Positions 1 through 13,400 of a stretch of DNA of 64,000 nt are shown here, piece by piece (position 1 is the first letter of the stretch; each line of letters begins with the position of its first letter). The translations under genes and the position numbers were made by a program. The DNA is taken from the NCBI GenBank assembly GCA_030549495.1, contig JAUIRK010001057.1, forward strand, positions 838,501 to 902,500, in the 5' to 3' direction. Source of the stretch: Nectonema munidae (Eukaryota > Nematomorpha > Nectonematoida > Nectonematidae). The notes beneath the pieces were generated by a model. It ran no database searches. It saw only the letters and a program-made list of their open reading frames with translations, and was not told where the DNA came from.

Positions 1-1960
1 GTTTAGCACCTGACAGATTTTGGTAATCTTGGTGATTACAGTGAGGGAGGGGTTATAAGATAAAAAATGAAGAGAGGTATAGGAAATGTATGTGTATGTG
101 AACTTTGAGGATGTGAAAGTTGTAAGAAAATGTATAATAATTTACTTTGTGTAAAATATTGTTTTGTGTGTTTTGTACTAAGAATCTAGTGTATATAAAT
201 GTTTGATAAAATTCAGTAAATTTTTAGCAAATTTTTTGTATATTTCGAAATCTATGAAAAGTGTTCAGTTATTATAGGATAAATGAAATGATGTTATATC
301 TAACTTAACTTGTTAGATTGAGATTTTAATGTCTTTGTGGTTTTAGATTATCATAAAAATAATATCTGACATTTTTGACTATTTAGGTTTTTTGTACGTT
401 TAGTTATGGTCGCGAATGGGTGATTTAGACAACGACCCCCTGTGATATCTCCAAAACTAGAGCAACTAAAAAAAAATTCAGATTCGATTCAGGCCCTTAA
501 AAAAAAATCTCACTTTTAAAATATTGTGTTGACCAGTGTTATCAAAATTTATAAAAAAAAATTACTCACTTTCCTTATTATTCCTTAATTTTTCAAAAAA
601 TAAACTAACTTGAAATAAAAGAAATGAATTTTTTTTTAATATTTTTGTCTTTAGCCCATTTAATACCAATGTTCCCAAAGAGAACGCAGACGACTTCAGT
701 AATCTATATTTAATTCTATATCAAACAAGAGTTTTCCTGCGTTTCCTTTGGAAAAATTGCTAATAAATGGGGTAAATTCCAAGGAAGCTGTATTTTTCCG
801 TCAAATTCAGTTTCTGAAAAAATGATGGATCTTTGAGACTGACAGATTATCGAAGTAAAAAACTGTTATCAAAAAAATCTGAAGGATGTTGAGGTTGACA
901 AATAATAATGGAATAAAGGATTATCCCGGCTTGACTGCATTCATTTGTATTCATAATTTATACTTAAACTCTTTAACCTTTTAACTTAAATAATTTACTT
1001 TTACTTGAAAGAATATTTTTCCAAAACGGGAGTGATGAAGAAATGAAATCCTTCTCTTAGAAAATCTGAAATTACTGGTGAAGGTTTATTTTCTTCTTCG
1101 TCTAAAATAAGCTCTTCATTCTTTAGCAAAACTTCACTAAGAACTCTTAGTTGTCTTCGTGTAAGATTACTGTGCTACAAAAAAATTTTTTTTTCTGATA
1201 TCAGAAATGTTTTAACAATTTCTATTCCTGTTTCGATTTTGAAATTCAAATATGCTCTTGCTTTTTCCTCATCAGGTCTGGTTTTTTTGTCTAAGTGTGA
1301 TTAAACTAATAGTTCATTAATATAAAAATACAAATATTAAAAAAAACATATGAAGATTTTTTATTAAAAAAAAGAATAAACTTAATTTTACAAAAATATA
1401 CTAGTAAAAAGACAGTTAAGGAATAAATGTAACTTTTTTTGAACACTTTGAATGCTGAGCAATAGGAATAGCTCTTTTTGAAAGCTCTATTGTTCAAGTA
1501 AGTTAAAAACAAATTTAAAAATAAAGCAAGAAGAAAATTATAAGATAACAAAAATAAATTTAAAATAACATAAAATGATTTATAAAAAAGGAAAATAAAA
1601 TGATTAATTGAATAAAATCAATAAAAAAAATTCATTACCGTATGGTAACGCTAGGTTAAAATAGGATGTGTATTTTGTTTCATTTAAATATTCATCTGAA
1701 AACCAAATGAACAGGAATTAAGTGTACGGTTATTAACTCCTTGCAACTTTCAAATTTTTTGTAAAGAATTCTTCTCGGCTTTAACTTAACGTTTCCAATT
1801 TTCGACATTTAGCGAGTGGTGTAGATTCAGGCTTTTATACCAAAGAAGACGACAAATCTTTTTTAAATCTTTCAACGAATCTAACGTCTGAGAAAGTCTT
1901 TCAAGGTATCCGTTTTTATTTTTTAATCCTTCCAATTAAATAAGGCTTTCATTTACTTTT
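1..1960. other. A/T-rich stretch without recognised gene
   Basis: No exon with convincing codon structure or splice sites was seen. Around 655-700 a short stretch resembles one end of the piggyBac-like MITE family described at 35.5-36.4 kb: a CCCATTTA start, then CCAATGTTCC and a GCAGACGA motif. It is too short to call an element. Confidence 0.4.
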
Positions 1961-2105
1961 GTTAGGGTGTATCTCTCAGCTTAACAGTTGAAGGTCAGGG
2001 GTTCGATCCCCAAAGCTCCCAACTCTTAAAAACAAATTCACAAAAACTGTGATTAACCACAGTTAATCTTACAGCTTTCGGCTGAAAGTTCTTTGATATC
2101 TCCAA
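1961..2105 (+). repeat. tRNA-derived SINE, copy 1
   Basis: A tRNA-like head carries a clear polymerase III B-box (GGTTCGATCC at 2000-2009) and is followed by an unrelated tail ending CTTTGATATC. The same layout recurs on the minus strand at 30823-30975: B-box, then a CTCTTAAA-like segment, a stretch reading GTGATTA or its relative, and the same ending. Two diverged copies sharing a tRNA-like head and a common tail indicate a SINE family rather than a tRNA gene. The cloverleaf is too degraded for a functional tRNA. A LINE partner is not evident from the tail. Confidence 0.6.
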
Positions 2106-5100
2106 CCAACCAACCGGATAATTGCTCCAGTTATATTTAATAAATCTAATGATTTTAAAAAATATGACTAATTTTAGAGTTAATATTTGTGATATGATTA
2201 ATTTTAGATTTAGTATTTCTGATGTAATTAATTATGATTAAATTGTATAGCTCAAAATTTACAATTCTAATTCAATAATATTTTCCATATTTTTTAATAA
2301 TAATAATCAAACATTTTTTTCAATAATTTTTCAATAGTTAAAACGTTTTTTTTAATTTTTTAAATAAATATATATTGAGCAATTGTCCGAAACAAAACTA
2401 TGTAAGGTGCAAGCTATGGTGATGTGTACACTTTCGTGTCTGCCTTTTAAAATAAATCTGTTTGGGTCCATCTATACAAATAATTGAACTTCGGTCTCCT
2501 TTCCCAAAAAGTTTTCCAAATTAGTATGAACTAAAACTTTATAATTAAATTGGTTGAAGAAATATTCTGTTATCATAATCATTTCTCTTCTTCCCACAGA
2601 GGAAATCAATACTTTGATAAATACCCGATTCCTAAGTATTATCGTGGCATTAGAGACCTATACGCATAACAAGAGACTCAGGATCAGCTCATGCTTTATT
2701 TGTCTAAATTCAATCAAATTACTGAGACATTGATATGGCGAAACTTCTTTAACTCTTAACTAGTCAGTTCATAAACTTGAGTTTAAGGATAAATTTTAAT
2801 ATAATATAATTAAATATTTATACTATTTTCACTTTTTTCATTTTAAAGTCATCCTTTTTCACTTCAAATTAGTCTTTCTTCATTTTAAATTCGTTATTTT
2901 TCATTTAAATTAAAGTGAAAGAGGACGAAATTAGATTGAAATGGGAATATTGTATATTTTTTATATCTTTCTTCAGAAAGAACATAAAAAAAGTTGATTC
3001 AACAGTTATTTTAGAATTAATGATAAAAAACAAATATCTTCCATCTTAACTAGTATTGTGGTCAAGAAATTTTTTAAAAAAGTAAATATATTTTATTTAG
3101 TTCTCGTTATAGCATCCAACGAAAGAATACCCTCTACACTTCAACCAATAAGCCATTTATCTGCCTGCCCACAAATATTTATTTTGAAAATAAAACTTCT
3201 CGCTGCAGACATTTTCTTATTCCGTATATATCCAAAACAAACGCCAATTTATTATGATTAATATTTTAGTTTCAAGTATCAATTTTTATTCATCCATTTC
3301 TGCAATGCAGCCCTAATAACTGGTTAATTCCAAGCTTGGTCGTATTATAGAAGCTTTGGATTATGATAGCAAATATTTATTTTTGGAATATCAAGAATCA
3401 GCATATAGTTTTGGGCATTTCTATTTCAAATAAGTCACCTATATCTTTATGTTTAAAAAAAAATACAAAAACAAAATCGTGAAGAAATATGATTTATCAA
3501 TTTAACCCCAAAAATTTTTGATGATTTAGACATTTTTCAGGAAATCGGAGGTGCTATTTCAATTTCAAAAAGGTTTGAAACTTAAAAACGCGACTCTTAT
3601 TTACTCGATGTTAGCTATAAATTAGGTTTATTTCTGAAATCAATAATTTTTTTAATTTCTGAAATCAGCAATAAATATTTTTGAGAAATCCATGAAAATG
3701 GAACTAAAACCGTAACAAGTTATTTGTATGTTATTGCTTAGTATAGGATGTGTAAATCGCAAAATTTATGAAAAAACTTTTTTGTTTATTAAAATTAAAC
3801 AACTCATTAGGTGAAGTTTGTGAAGTTACCTGGAGTTTAGCGAAGTAATGTTGTTCCGTCAACCACACACACGAATTTACAAAATCATTCAAACATTTTT
3901 AATGATAGTAAATAATTGTTGCCAGTTGGAGCTTCAAATATGCTACGTCGTAAACAAATAAGTATGCTTAAACTTCTCAAAAATCTTAACTTGAAAATGT
4001 TAAAATTCAATGAATCATTGATTGGGTTGCATCGAATCCCGTATCCAACTTAGTTATTACAGTAATATAAAAAAATTAAAGAATGTTCAAAGAGTTTTGC
4101 AAAGAAATAAACTAGGAACATGTTAGACTGAAAAGATGATTTTTGATATTAAATAAATTTATTCATCATATATGCATACTTTTACAATATACCTTATTTT
4201 TCTTTACACTCACCATTTCCCATTTTAAACACAAATTGAAGGGAGCAAAGATATGAAAGAGTTTTATGACGAAACATGCGGTTTTTTTTTTAAATAAATA
4301 TATAAAATAAAGTGTTTTAAATGTTATCCCAAATTCTTGATCTTAAATTATTATTATCATGATAATAAGAAATAACTGATATAATAACTTTTTATTTCGA
4401 TAATAACTTTTTTTATTTCGTCCCTCCTGTAGCATAGTTCGATGAACTTTTTTGTAGAAAAAAAAAATCTGTAATTTCTACGCATTTTTTTTTAAAAAAA
4501 GTCACCCACCCATATAAATTATTTGAACTTATATTTTAAATATAACAAAACCTTTGAAAAATCTTTATTCAGTTGACAATTGTTAAAGTTTGATAAAATA
4601 AATCTAATTCCAATTTTTTTTTGCAAATTTAGTATAGAAGGAGTTTTAAATTTTTTTAATTTGAAAAAATAGTGAAAAAATTTAACAAGATATGATTTGA
4701 ATGGAAATTATATGTGCAATTACCTCTTTAGTAAATTGAAGAGAAAAGATACAATTAATAGAATGAAACAAAGCACAATAATAATAATAATAATGAAATA
4801 ATGCTTAATCACATTAATTAAAAGAAAGTTCAGCGTCTTATGATACAGGAAACTACTTTTTGCTATTTGTTTAAAAAAGTCAAAACCCTAAATTCATGAT
4901 ACTCATCAAGGCTTACGAAAGTCATGCGTATTCATATTTATTCCGGATAAAAGCATGCTTTAAATATATATATATAATATATATACCATTTCCAGTTCTA
5001 TTTTTTCTTTTTATTTTATCTTTTTTCGATTCTAAAATTGAATTGAAAATGGTACATATTATATAATAATCTTAGGGATTGAGGTTATGCATATAGGTAT

Positions 5101-5225
5101 ATAGGGAAGAACGGTTGATGAATAATCACGGAAGCTGACTTACCCCTTCCTTGAAGACTCTGAGCATTTTGTATATGCGTGTGTGTGTGTGTGTGTGTCT
5201 TTTTTGTTGAATAAATTTCGTTAGA
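2106..5225. other. Non-genic A/T-rich stretch with microsatellites
   Basis: No gene is supported here. It contains an (AAT)n run near 4776-4794, an AT run near 4966-4985 and a (GT)10 run at 5179-5198. The open frames present are short and have the composition of random A/T-rich DNA. Confidence 0.5.
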
Positions 5226-5515
5226 TTGCAGAATAAGCAAGAAATTTTTGATCAATTCAAGTATAGGCACGGGACTCAAAATCATTTAGACTATCCTTCT
5301 AAAAGCGAAGCTAATAAGAGATGTGTTACTTTGGCAACACTTTTAAATATAATAATATTTAACGTAGAAAATTGTGTAGAATCTTATTACACTTCCCTTC
5401 GAAAAAGTTATAACCAAAGAAATACAGAAAATGATTGGGATACAGAAAAACTTCTCCATCAGCATGGGAATAAAGGCAGAAGCAATGTTCCTAATGTTTT
5501 TTCAACAAATCACAG
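5226..5515 (+). other. Possible exon, unidentified
   Basis: An open stretch runs into a good donor (CACA then GTAAGT at about 5515). Two overlapping frames are open across it, so the coding frame cannot be decided. One reads a hydrophilic peptide, and the other could enter from an internal AG near 5375 and ends in a hydrophobic segment. No family is recognised. The call rests on the donor and openness alone. Confidence 0.2.
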
Positions 5516-5928
5516 TAAGTCACATTTTTTGTTTATTTTTCCATGTGTGTATAACAGTTTACTCATCAAGGACTAATTCTAAAGTCATTTTCATCATATT
5601 GTTTATTAACTAATTAAAAATATAATTACTATAGTACAACTTGACGTATGCGAATAATCAACATGTCCCAGAACAAAATATTACTTAAGCGAACGTTTAG
5701 GCGCCTGTTCGCTTTAAAGCGTTAATTTCTCTTAGATCATACCCGAAAAAACATGTTTTTTAAACATTCATTGATTTTTAATTAAACATCCTTCATTTCA
5801 TCAAAATAGAGCTTGCAGTATTAAAACAAATAAGACAAGTATTATGGCAAAGAGATCGCCTGAACAAAATTTCTGGAGCCACACAAATTATTCTCCATAA
5901 GTAATCCACATGCAAACATTTTCACTCA

Positions 5929-6158
5929 AATTGCATTGAAAATGGATTCACTTTGGGTTGGAAAGCATTTTTTCGAAGGAAACATGATTTTTACTTTACA
6001 GAATATGTGACAATTAACGTGTATAGCGTCAATTATTCGAATAGTTTCGATTGGGTGTTCGGATTTGAGCCTCTGCATGCTCACAGCACCGCCTGCATTC
6101 CGTTTTTTCACGCATCCTAGCAAATAGCTTATCAACGGACTTTTTCTTAATGGTGTAC
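5929..6158 (-). other. Possible terminal exon, unidentified
   Basis: On the minus strand an acceptor-like TGGTGCAG is followed by an open frame of about 76 codons ending in TGA. Its G+C content and codon use are higher than the surroundings, and it is Cys- and Lys-rich. A second frame is also open for about 45 codons, so the choice is uncertain. No family was recognised and no upstream exon could be joined. Confidence 0.2.
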
Positions 6159-6966
6159 TGCACCACAAATAGACTTTAAAACATTGCTAGTGTGAGCTCA
6201 ATAATATACGAGTTGAATATTCCCAGCTTAATATATATAGATATGGCAGCTAGAATTTTTTATTAAATTCTCAAATGGGCGATTTTCAAAATTTCACGTG
6301 CGAAATCAGATTAAGATGAATTCGAAAGTGTTTTTTACCTCCTGATTTTTTTTTGACAAAAAAGGATCTTGTTTTTTTAAGCCATTGAAGTTATAAAAAA
6401 CATTTATGCTTTATGATAAATTATTATTTCTTTTGATATCTTTTTTTAAGTTTATTTTTGACTAATATTTGTAAATATATTTTATTGCATTTTATTTAAA
6501 ATCCTAAGAAATCAGAAAAATAAATATTTCACAACCGAAAATCCCACGGTAAAAATTTTTTTTTAAATATTAAATATTAAACTCTAGTTACTGCAAAAGT
6601 TAAAAAGTATGCAATCATTTAGACATTTTGTTTCGATAAAGCATTGCTATAGCTATATAAACACAAATGTGTGAGAAGCAAATCTGCCAATTGCTATTTT
6701 AACTCAAAAACGTAAAACATTTCAAATCAAAGAAATGATCAATTCAGAATGATCTGAATTGATTCCGATCAAAAATATATCGGTAGGAAGATGTATTCGT
6801 TAATCTTAGAAGAATTGGGAAAGATCTTCTTGTGATTAGAGCAGGAACCACTTGAGAGACAAAGATAGGGTGAAGCAGTTGGATCAATTAAGAATGTGTT
6901 TCATTGTGATTAGTAGAAAGGCAGGACGCGTTAACTGACCAAGCTCCTCAAAATCACATAGAAGAT

Positions 6967-7059
6967 ATGTCGACTTCTTCGAGCACACCCTCCACAAGCA
7001 ATGCCAAGGCAGTTGCTGATGAGAAAAAAAAGACATCTCCACACTTTTCAGTGGCATAA
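6967..7059 (+). other. Small Ser/Thr/Lys-rich ORF in a G+C-richer island
   Basis: A 30-codon frame starts MSTSSSTPSTSNAK and continues with a Lys-rich stretch, then a stop. The island 6890-7130 is clearly richer in G+C than its flanks, and both strands are open in part. It could be a real short exon, a decayed gene or transposon remnant. No function can be assigned. Confidence 0.2.
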
Positions 7060-7183
7060 GGAAGAAGTGCAGTGTCACGTTGTACTCTTCTGCACCAAAT
7101 TCAGTAGTCATCTCATTTCCTCCATCTCATGCTTCCTAGTCACTTCTCTATTTATTGTATGCAAGAATGGCAATATTTTGTAG

Positions 7184-8857
7184 ATTTTTCAAATTATAGA
7201 GTTATTATTTTTAATACCACAGCATCCGACTTTTATACTATTTTTGTATCCATTCTAAACTTTTTAGTGTGAAGCATAACATATTTTAACTTGGTCGACA
7301 TTCCATCTTTTGCTTTTAATAAATGTTTATTCAATTGTGTTTACTACAAAGCTCATTTCATTCAATAAAAAGTGACGTTTTTGCAATCAATAGTAGTGCA
7401 CTTTGGTTGTTGAATAATAAGGAATAGGTAATCGAATTAATACATAGATTAAAAACATTAATTGCTAGCGTAAAATATTTACAATGCATATTGTAATAAT
7501 TTTGTCGATTTCAGAGGCCTAGCTAGAGAGGGCACAGGAGCAGAACCTGCCCCTCCCTCTGAGAAAAAATGTTATATATTGTTATGTGGCATAAAAATAT
7601 TTTGGGCCATCAGGTTCAAATTCTTTTTTACACAAATGTCTTTATATTCCTGTGCATTCTCTTTTCTTAATCGATTTTAACCTAGTGCTACCATATGATA
7701 ACACAAAACATCTGTTATGTTTTTATTGACTAACTTATTTCATTTTTGTTTACACTAAAGATTTTTAGGTTATTAAAAGCATATTTTTAAAAATGGCTGC
7801 AAAAAATGTAAAATGATTATTCTTCTTGAAAGAGTAAATTCAATAATATCTCATTTTTAAAGTTAAATATAAATTAAACGAAGCTTACTTTAAAACTTAG
7901 TTCTTTATAATTTTTCTTTTTAAATTTTGAACAAAATCATTTTTATTTAAAAAATATAAAAAATATATTATCTAAAAATTATTGGAATAGCTACCATATG
8001 GTAATGCTATTTAGTAATATTGTCTTTTAGAAAATTAAGTCTTATACTTGATATTTTTAATTTAATTTTTCTTTTTATTTGTTTTAGAGTTTCTCTTTGT
8101 GATTTAACAGAGTTAGTTGATAACCAAGATTTAAATTCTATTTATCTCGATCTTTGTAAGCTATTGATAGTGATGCCTCAGCTGATAAAGACACTGGAGG
8201 AACAAAACCCAATCCTACTGGAAGAGAACTCTGATGTTCGAGTGAACTTTTGATGAAAGATAAAGAGTTCCAATGATGAAGAAAAAGAACATTCAACACC
8301 AATTTCAGATAAATGCACAAAAAAGATCTGTTTAATAATGTTAGAAGCAAAAGATGTAGGTTGTCCATTGTCAATCATAGTAACAATTACTTTCGGAACG
8401 ACTTTAAACCTTTTTCTAGGAAAAATTCTAAAAAATACGCTGTGTAGGAATGATGTTACAATTGCGATGACATCTAGAATGTATCATTCTAATAAATTCA
8501 CAATAAAGTAGAGGTTTACTGCGACGCATTCTAGTTATCTTCACTGATATAATACAAGACATAAACAGCCTACTTTTTAAAATTTTTACTTGAAAAAAGT
8601 TCAAAGTTGTGAGGGATTACATTATTGAACAGGCTACCTATGCTCTTTCTAAAAAATGAAATCAATGAACTCTAGGGTTTTTTAGAATTTTATTCAACTC
8701 TGGCTACAAATAATATGATTTGTCAAGCAATGCGAAGAGATAGCAAACAACTGATTGCAAGACAATTATATGCCAACAATAAATTTAGTAAAATAAACTT
8801 CGAGTAAAGATGCTCAAAAAAGTTTATTTTAATAATTTCAAGCAGAGTTGTGCTTTG
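7184..8857. other. Stretch without recognised gene
   Basis: Mostly A/T-rich. At 7515-7560 there is a pyrimidine/purine-rich patch (CCTAGCTAGAGAGG, GCCCCTCCCTCTGAG) of the sort found at hAT MITE ends, but no partner end was found. Overlapping short frames at 8020-8378 on both strands have no recognisable domain. Confidence 0.35.
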
Positions 8858-9006
8858 TCAAACGAAGGAAGTATGCTTGAGTATAATAGTCTTCATGGAT
8901 GCAAGTAATTCATCCGTGGCAAACCAATTTGTTTCGTTTATAAAGTTTAGACGTTGAATCAGGGTAATGGTTACCTCGTAGGAATTAAATGTTACCAGGG
9001 CTACAA
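8858..9006 (-). other. Possible last exon of an unidentified gene
   Basis: A good minus-strand acceptor (TTTTTCTTTCAG, exon starting at 9006) opens a frame of about 49 codons to a TGA. It begins VALVTFNSYEVTITL and ends LKHTSFV. Codon use is more balanced than in the flanks. The upstream exon is unknown. The candidate exons at 9204-9485 end in their own stop, so they probably belong to something else. No family is recognised. Confidence 0.3.
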
Positions 9007-9203
9007 CTGAAAGAAAAATAAATACGGTTGGAAAAGCAGCAGGTCCATTCATAAAATAATAAATCTTTTCGGAAGAAATTCTTTATTTACTATATCGTTT
9101 TTATTTCGATAATTTATTTACAAGCGTGAATTTACTAGATGTTTGAAAGAAATGGGATATGACCATAAACAATTCGAGATAATCGAATTTTAAAATGTAA
9201 CCT

Positions 9204-9485
9204 ACTCGATTTGAAAATATGAAGAAGAAAAAAGGAGAGGATATTTTGAAATTAAGTGCAAAGATAAAATTATGATTTTAAAAAGGATGTATAATTCCGC
9301 TATTTCTTTTTGCTTCAACAGTTCATGGAGTAAATCAAGCATCAACTGTTGGCCGATATTCGAGAAAAAAATAATAAAAAATAGGAGACGGTATGGATGA
9401 AATAGATTCAAATGAAACAACATACAGGATAGGGATTTGGGGAAAAAAATAGTTCGAAAGTGGGCATAAATAATGTCCAGAAGAG
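9204..9485 (-). other. Possible two-exon gene end, unidentified
   Basis: Exon 9426-9485 (20 codons, LFWTLFMPTFELFF...) lies between an acceptor ending TTTTTAG and a donor GTATGT. After an 80-base intron ending CCAACAG, exon 9204-9345 continues in phase as LMLDLLHELLKQKEIAEL followed by a hydrophobic stretch and a stop. The peptide is short, hydrophobic and Leu-rich. A membrane protein such as a chemoreceptor is possible, but no diagnostic motif is present. Confidence 0.28.
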
Positions 9486-9765
9486 CTAAAAATAATTGTC
9501 TTCACGAACCAGGGTTGGATTAAATACTTAATTTCGACTCCCAAACACAGATACTTTTTTCATAAACTTAAAGATGCGTATACATATATCTAACAATATT
9601 ATAGAGAGTGAACAAAAGCGATTTCTTCATGTACACTATATAATGTCCTTTTTCAATAAATTTCAAATCAATAATTTAAATATTTTTATAAAATTGAAAA
9701 GATTTTTAGATAGCTGCAAAATGTTATACTAAAAAATATGAATAAGACTTACTTAAAAATCACCT

Positions 9766-9905
9766 TCAACTTGACAAATATATTTCTCATTTCAATCAAT
9801 TCGATATACAAAATACATATGTAGCTTTAATAGAGTATCAAATTGACATATAAATATATTCCTCTTTCAATCAATTCCATTTACACAATAGTTATAGCTC
9901 TGCTT
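9766..9905 (+). repeat. Two-unit degenerate tandem repeat (about 72 bp)
   Basis: Two adjacent units begin at about 9766 and 9838. They share TCAAxTTGACA, ATATATTxCTC, TTTCAATCAATTC and TAGCT in the same order, with small indels. This is a local duplication with no coding content. Confidence 0.55.
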
Positions 9906-10393
9906 CACTGATAAACGGAAATTCTCAGGAGTGAATTGTGAATTGCTTTTATTAATATCCTGTCATGTATATGCTACGTCATAGTCTTCTACTTATCTTT
10001 AGATTTTACACAATACAGATGTAAAAATACAATTATATCAAATTTCTATTTGATCCAACCCTGGTTATAACATATCTTAACGAATTCTGTAGTCTTTATT
10101 TCTGAAAGAAATCCTTCATTTATATAATCTGGGCCGAATAGTTCCTTACGTATTTCCAGTCCGGTTCAACTTAGACGGTCTAGTTCAGACCTGGATTTTG
10201 TGAGGACCGGACTGACTTTGACCTGATTTGGAACATGTCAAATTGTGTTTCTATCGAGTTATATATGTATAAGTATCTTGAATCTTTTTTATCGCCAGAA
10301 CCCTCTTGCTTTCAATTATAAGCCCTCGATTCCTTAAAATAAAGTCGCGATCGTTTATATTTGTTTGCAATATGCATTGTGAAATGTAACATC

Positions 10394-10429
10394 TTTATTG
10401 AAGAAAAGTTGGATAAAGTAGTCTTTATT
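10394..10429 (-). promoter_or_regulatory. Poly(A) signals for HUS1
   Basis: Two AATAAA hexamers on the minus strand (10424-10429 and 10394-10399) lie about 60 and 90 bases beyond the HUS1 stop codon, where a cleavage signal is expected. Confidence 0.55.
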
Positions 10430-10486
10430 TAAGGAGTTGATTTATAAAAAAGACTATCACAAAATATTTTCGTTAAATATGAGGAA

Positions 10487-13400
10487 TTAGGAAATAATGA
10501 GGGACGTCAAAAAGTACTGAATGGAGAACTGAGGCTGTGACGCCAACAAATGGCCAAATTTAGAAGATGAAAGAGTAAGCAGGAGTTTGGTGTGTGTGTT
10601 GCTGTTGCTAGCGTTGATGAACTGATTCGTTATGTGGATGATGTTTAGAAGCTTTTTCGAAGACATTCTCAATTTACAAGAGTCGACATCCTTGCCCTCT
10701 TCTCTCGCACAAGGCACGGATGATGGTGATGTGGTGTCCATTTCTTGGTTGAGCGAAGTAAGCTTCAACTCATGGAAGAAAGTCTTAACCGTTACGTCAT
10801 TTCCTTCCGCTTTCAGAATCAAGTCGCCTTTATTAGAAATTTCCAGGATCTATGATAAAGTGAAAATGAAACTAAGCATAAGTACTTGAAAAAGAATCAC
10901 CATCCAATTAAAATAAACTAATAAGCAACAAATAAAAAAACTTGGCTATAATCAAGCTTTTCGAAAGTCCGGGTAAACTGTGTTTCCATGGCATTAATAA
11001 AAGCAATTTGCTCTGAATTTTTTTCCAACGGTCAAAATAAAGATATGCTATATGAGTCAAAAAATATCTGTGCAAACGAGTCTACAGACATGTAATTGTT
11101 AAATATTCCACCTTGCATCTCATATTGACGTGTCTAAAAGATAAATAAGGAAAATTATTAAATTATATATGTGTTGATTTTTTAACAGGAGGGGCTAAAA
11201 TTTTGGTTAAGGGAGATCAAACCCCCTGGGCCTATTCCGGGTACATCACGGCACTTAAACCTTATTGGGAAATTGATTTAAACACTTAAAAACCAGTAAT
11301 CGCCAAAAATTTGTACCAGTTACGCTAAAAGATCAAAATTTAAAGATGCAGAAAAGTTATTGTCATTTTTTTAAGATCTTTTAAATTGTATCTTTTAAGT
11401 ACCAATATAAGAAAACGTACAATCTGAGGTTTTGTCCACATCTGTAAAATAGTGAATTTTCGAGATCAGCACTCAGAGTATCAATTAAAACAAAGATCAC
11501 TCACTAGTTTATTCTTACAGTGTCTTTCAATCAAAATTTTAAGTCGCACTGCAATTACTCTCATTTGATTATATCAAAATAATGTAAAAAGAGTTTCTGG
11601 AGCGATTTATTTTACAAAGATTTTTGTGATATATTTTTTCCATGTTAACTTTCAGTGATCAGCACATAGGATTTGAACAATTAATGTACAAAGGTCACAA
11701 GCTTATTCTTGGACATTGTCATAACCATATTTTAAGGCACTACTACAAATTCCTATCTGTTTTGATGCTCAAAAAATTTAGACAGTAGAAGCTGCTATGA
11801 TTTAATAAAACATTTAGATTGTGAAAATAAGGCATTGAAAAAATTCATTCAAACGAAATTAGCATATAGGATTTGAAGATTAACGTTTTGTTGCGAGAGA
11901 TTTTTTACACAATCGTTCGGCCCTTTATTATTTTCCTGAATCTTTCTCAATTCATCTTTATCTTCAACACAAATCACCATTTTATTTCATGACACGTTTT
12001 TAAGAAACATTTTCATTATTTTTTTATTTCATCATCATAATATTAAACTTTTCCAAAATTCTGTCCAATCCTGTTCCAGCTGTCACAACTTTTAGCAATA
12101 TCATTGTACCTTTTCTCAATCGTTCTAAATTATCTGAATCTTTTAAAATATACATTTTCTTACTTTTCCAAAATCATCCCCAGATCCCAATCTTCAAAAA
12201 AGTTGGACAAGCTTGTTATTTTATATTGGTTTTTCAAATAATTTTTTTAAAAAAGACTTCTTTCCTTTAAATGAGAACTTTTATAAAATATAAAAAGTTA
12301 AAAAAAGATGTTCAAGAAATGATGAATTTTGTTGAAGATAAAGAGGGTTTGAAAAAGATTTAGAAAAATAATAAAGATAATGAGATGTATTGTGGAGCAA
12401 AAATGTTAAATTTAAAGTAGCTATTAACCAGAGCCCGCACTACCTATATAGTTTTGGAGCAAGTGCCCCCTAGTTTTATTTTTTGCACACCCCCTGAAAA
12501 TTTTCAACTTGCCCCAAGTGTCTTAACTTAAGAAAAATTATAAAAACATATAGCTGTGCAAGTAACTTTGAGAACATTTATGCCATATATTGGAAAGAAA
12601 ACTGTTTGAAAATGATTAAATGCCTTTATAACAATTTGTTTTTGTAATTTAAATAGTACTTTCAGCGCCCTCTTCTGATAAGATAATAAATTTTTTCGAT
12701 AATGTAAATTTTTATTGCCTCTTCACACCCCCCCCCCCCCCCCCCTAATAATTTTTTAGTGCGGGTACTGCTATTAACTCATCCTGAATAAAATAAAAAA
12801 GAAACGAAATTTCCAAGATTTAATATAATAAAGAAAAAATAACTTTATTAATTAAAACAACACTTTTTTGGTAACTCTAATTTAGGCTTAAATCTTGTCA
12901 AAAATATTTGCAATAGTTCTCAGAGGTGTTGATTGAATTTTCTACAGTATATTACATAAATAATGGAATTTATTGAAAAAGATTTACTAATGTATCAAAT
13001 GTGTTTTAATTTTACTGAAAAAATAAGATTATAAAAAGAGCTTGGTTTAACTCAAGCAAGAGCATCATATGCGCAGGGAGCTAGGAGAGGCTTACCAGCG
13101 TAGGGCACTTTTATAAAAAGTGTTAACCTCTATTTAGTTACCATTCAAGCAGTAATACTATCACCAAATTCTTTCTGAGTATGAGAATGGACAATTTTAT
13201 ACTCCACGACAGGCACAGTCACGACTAAACTATTTGATCCCATTAAATTTGAAGCCTGTGATTTCGTAAAATCAGAGTAAAACTAACCATTAAAAATGAT
13301 CACAGAATTAGAGTAAAACAAATGTTTAAAAATAGACTAATATCCTGTTTAGGAAAGATGGCTCAACTAATGGTGATAAACCCATGGATTTACCTAAGTG

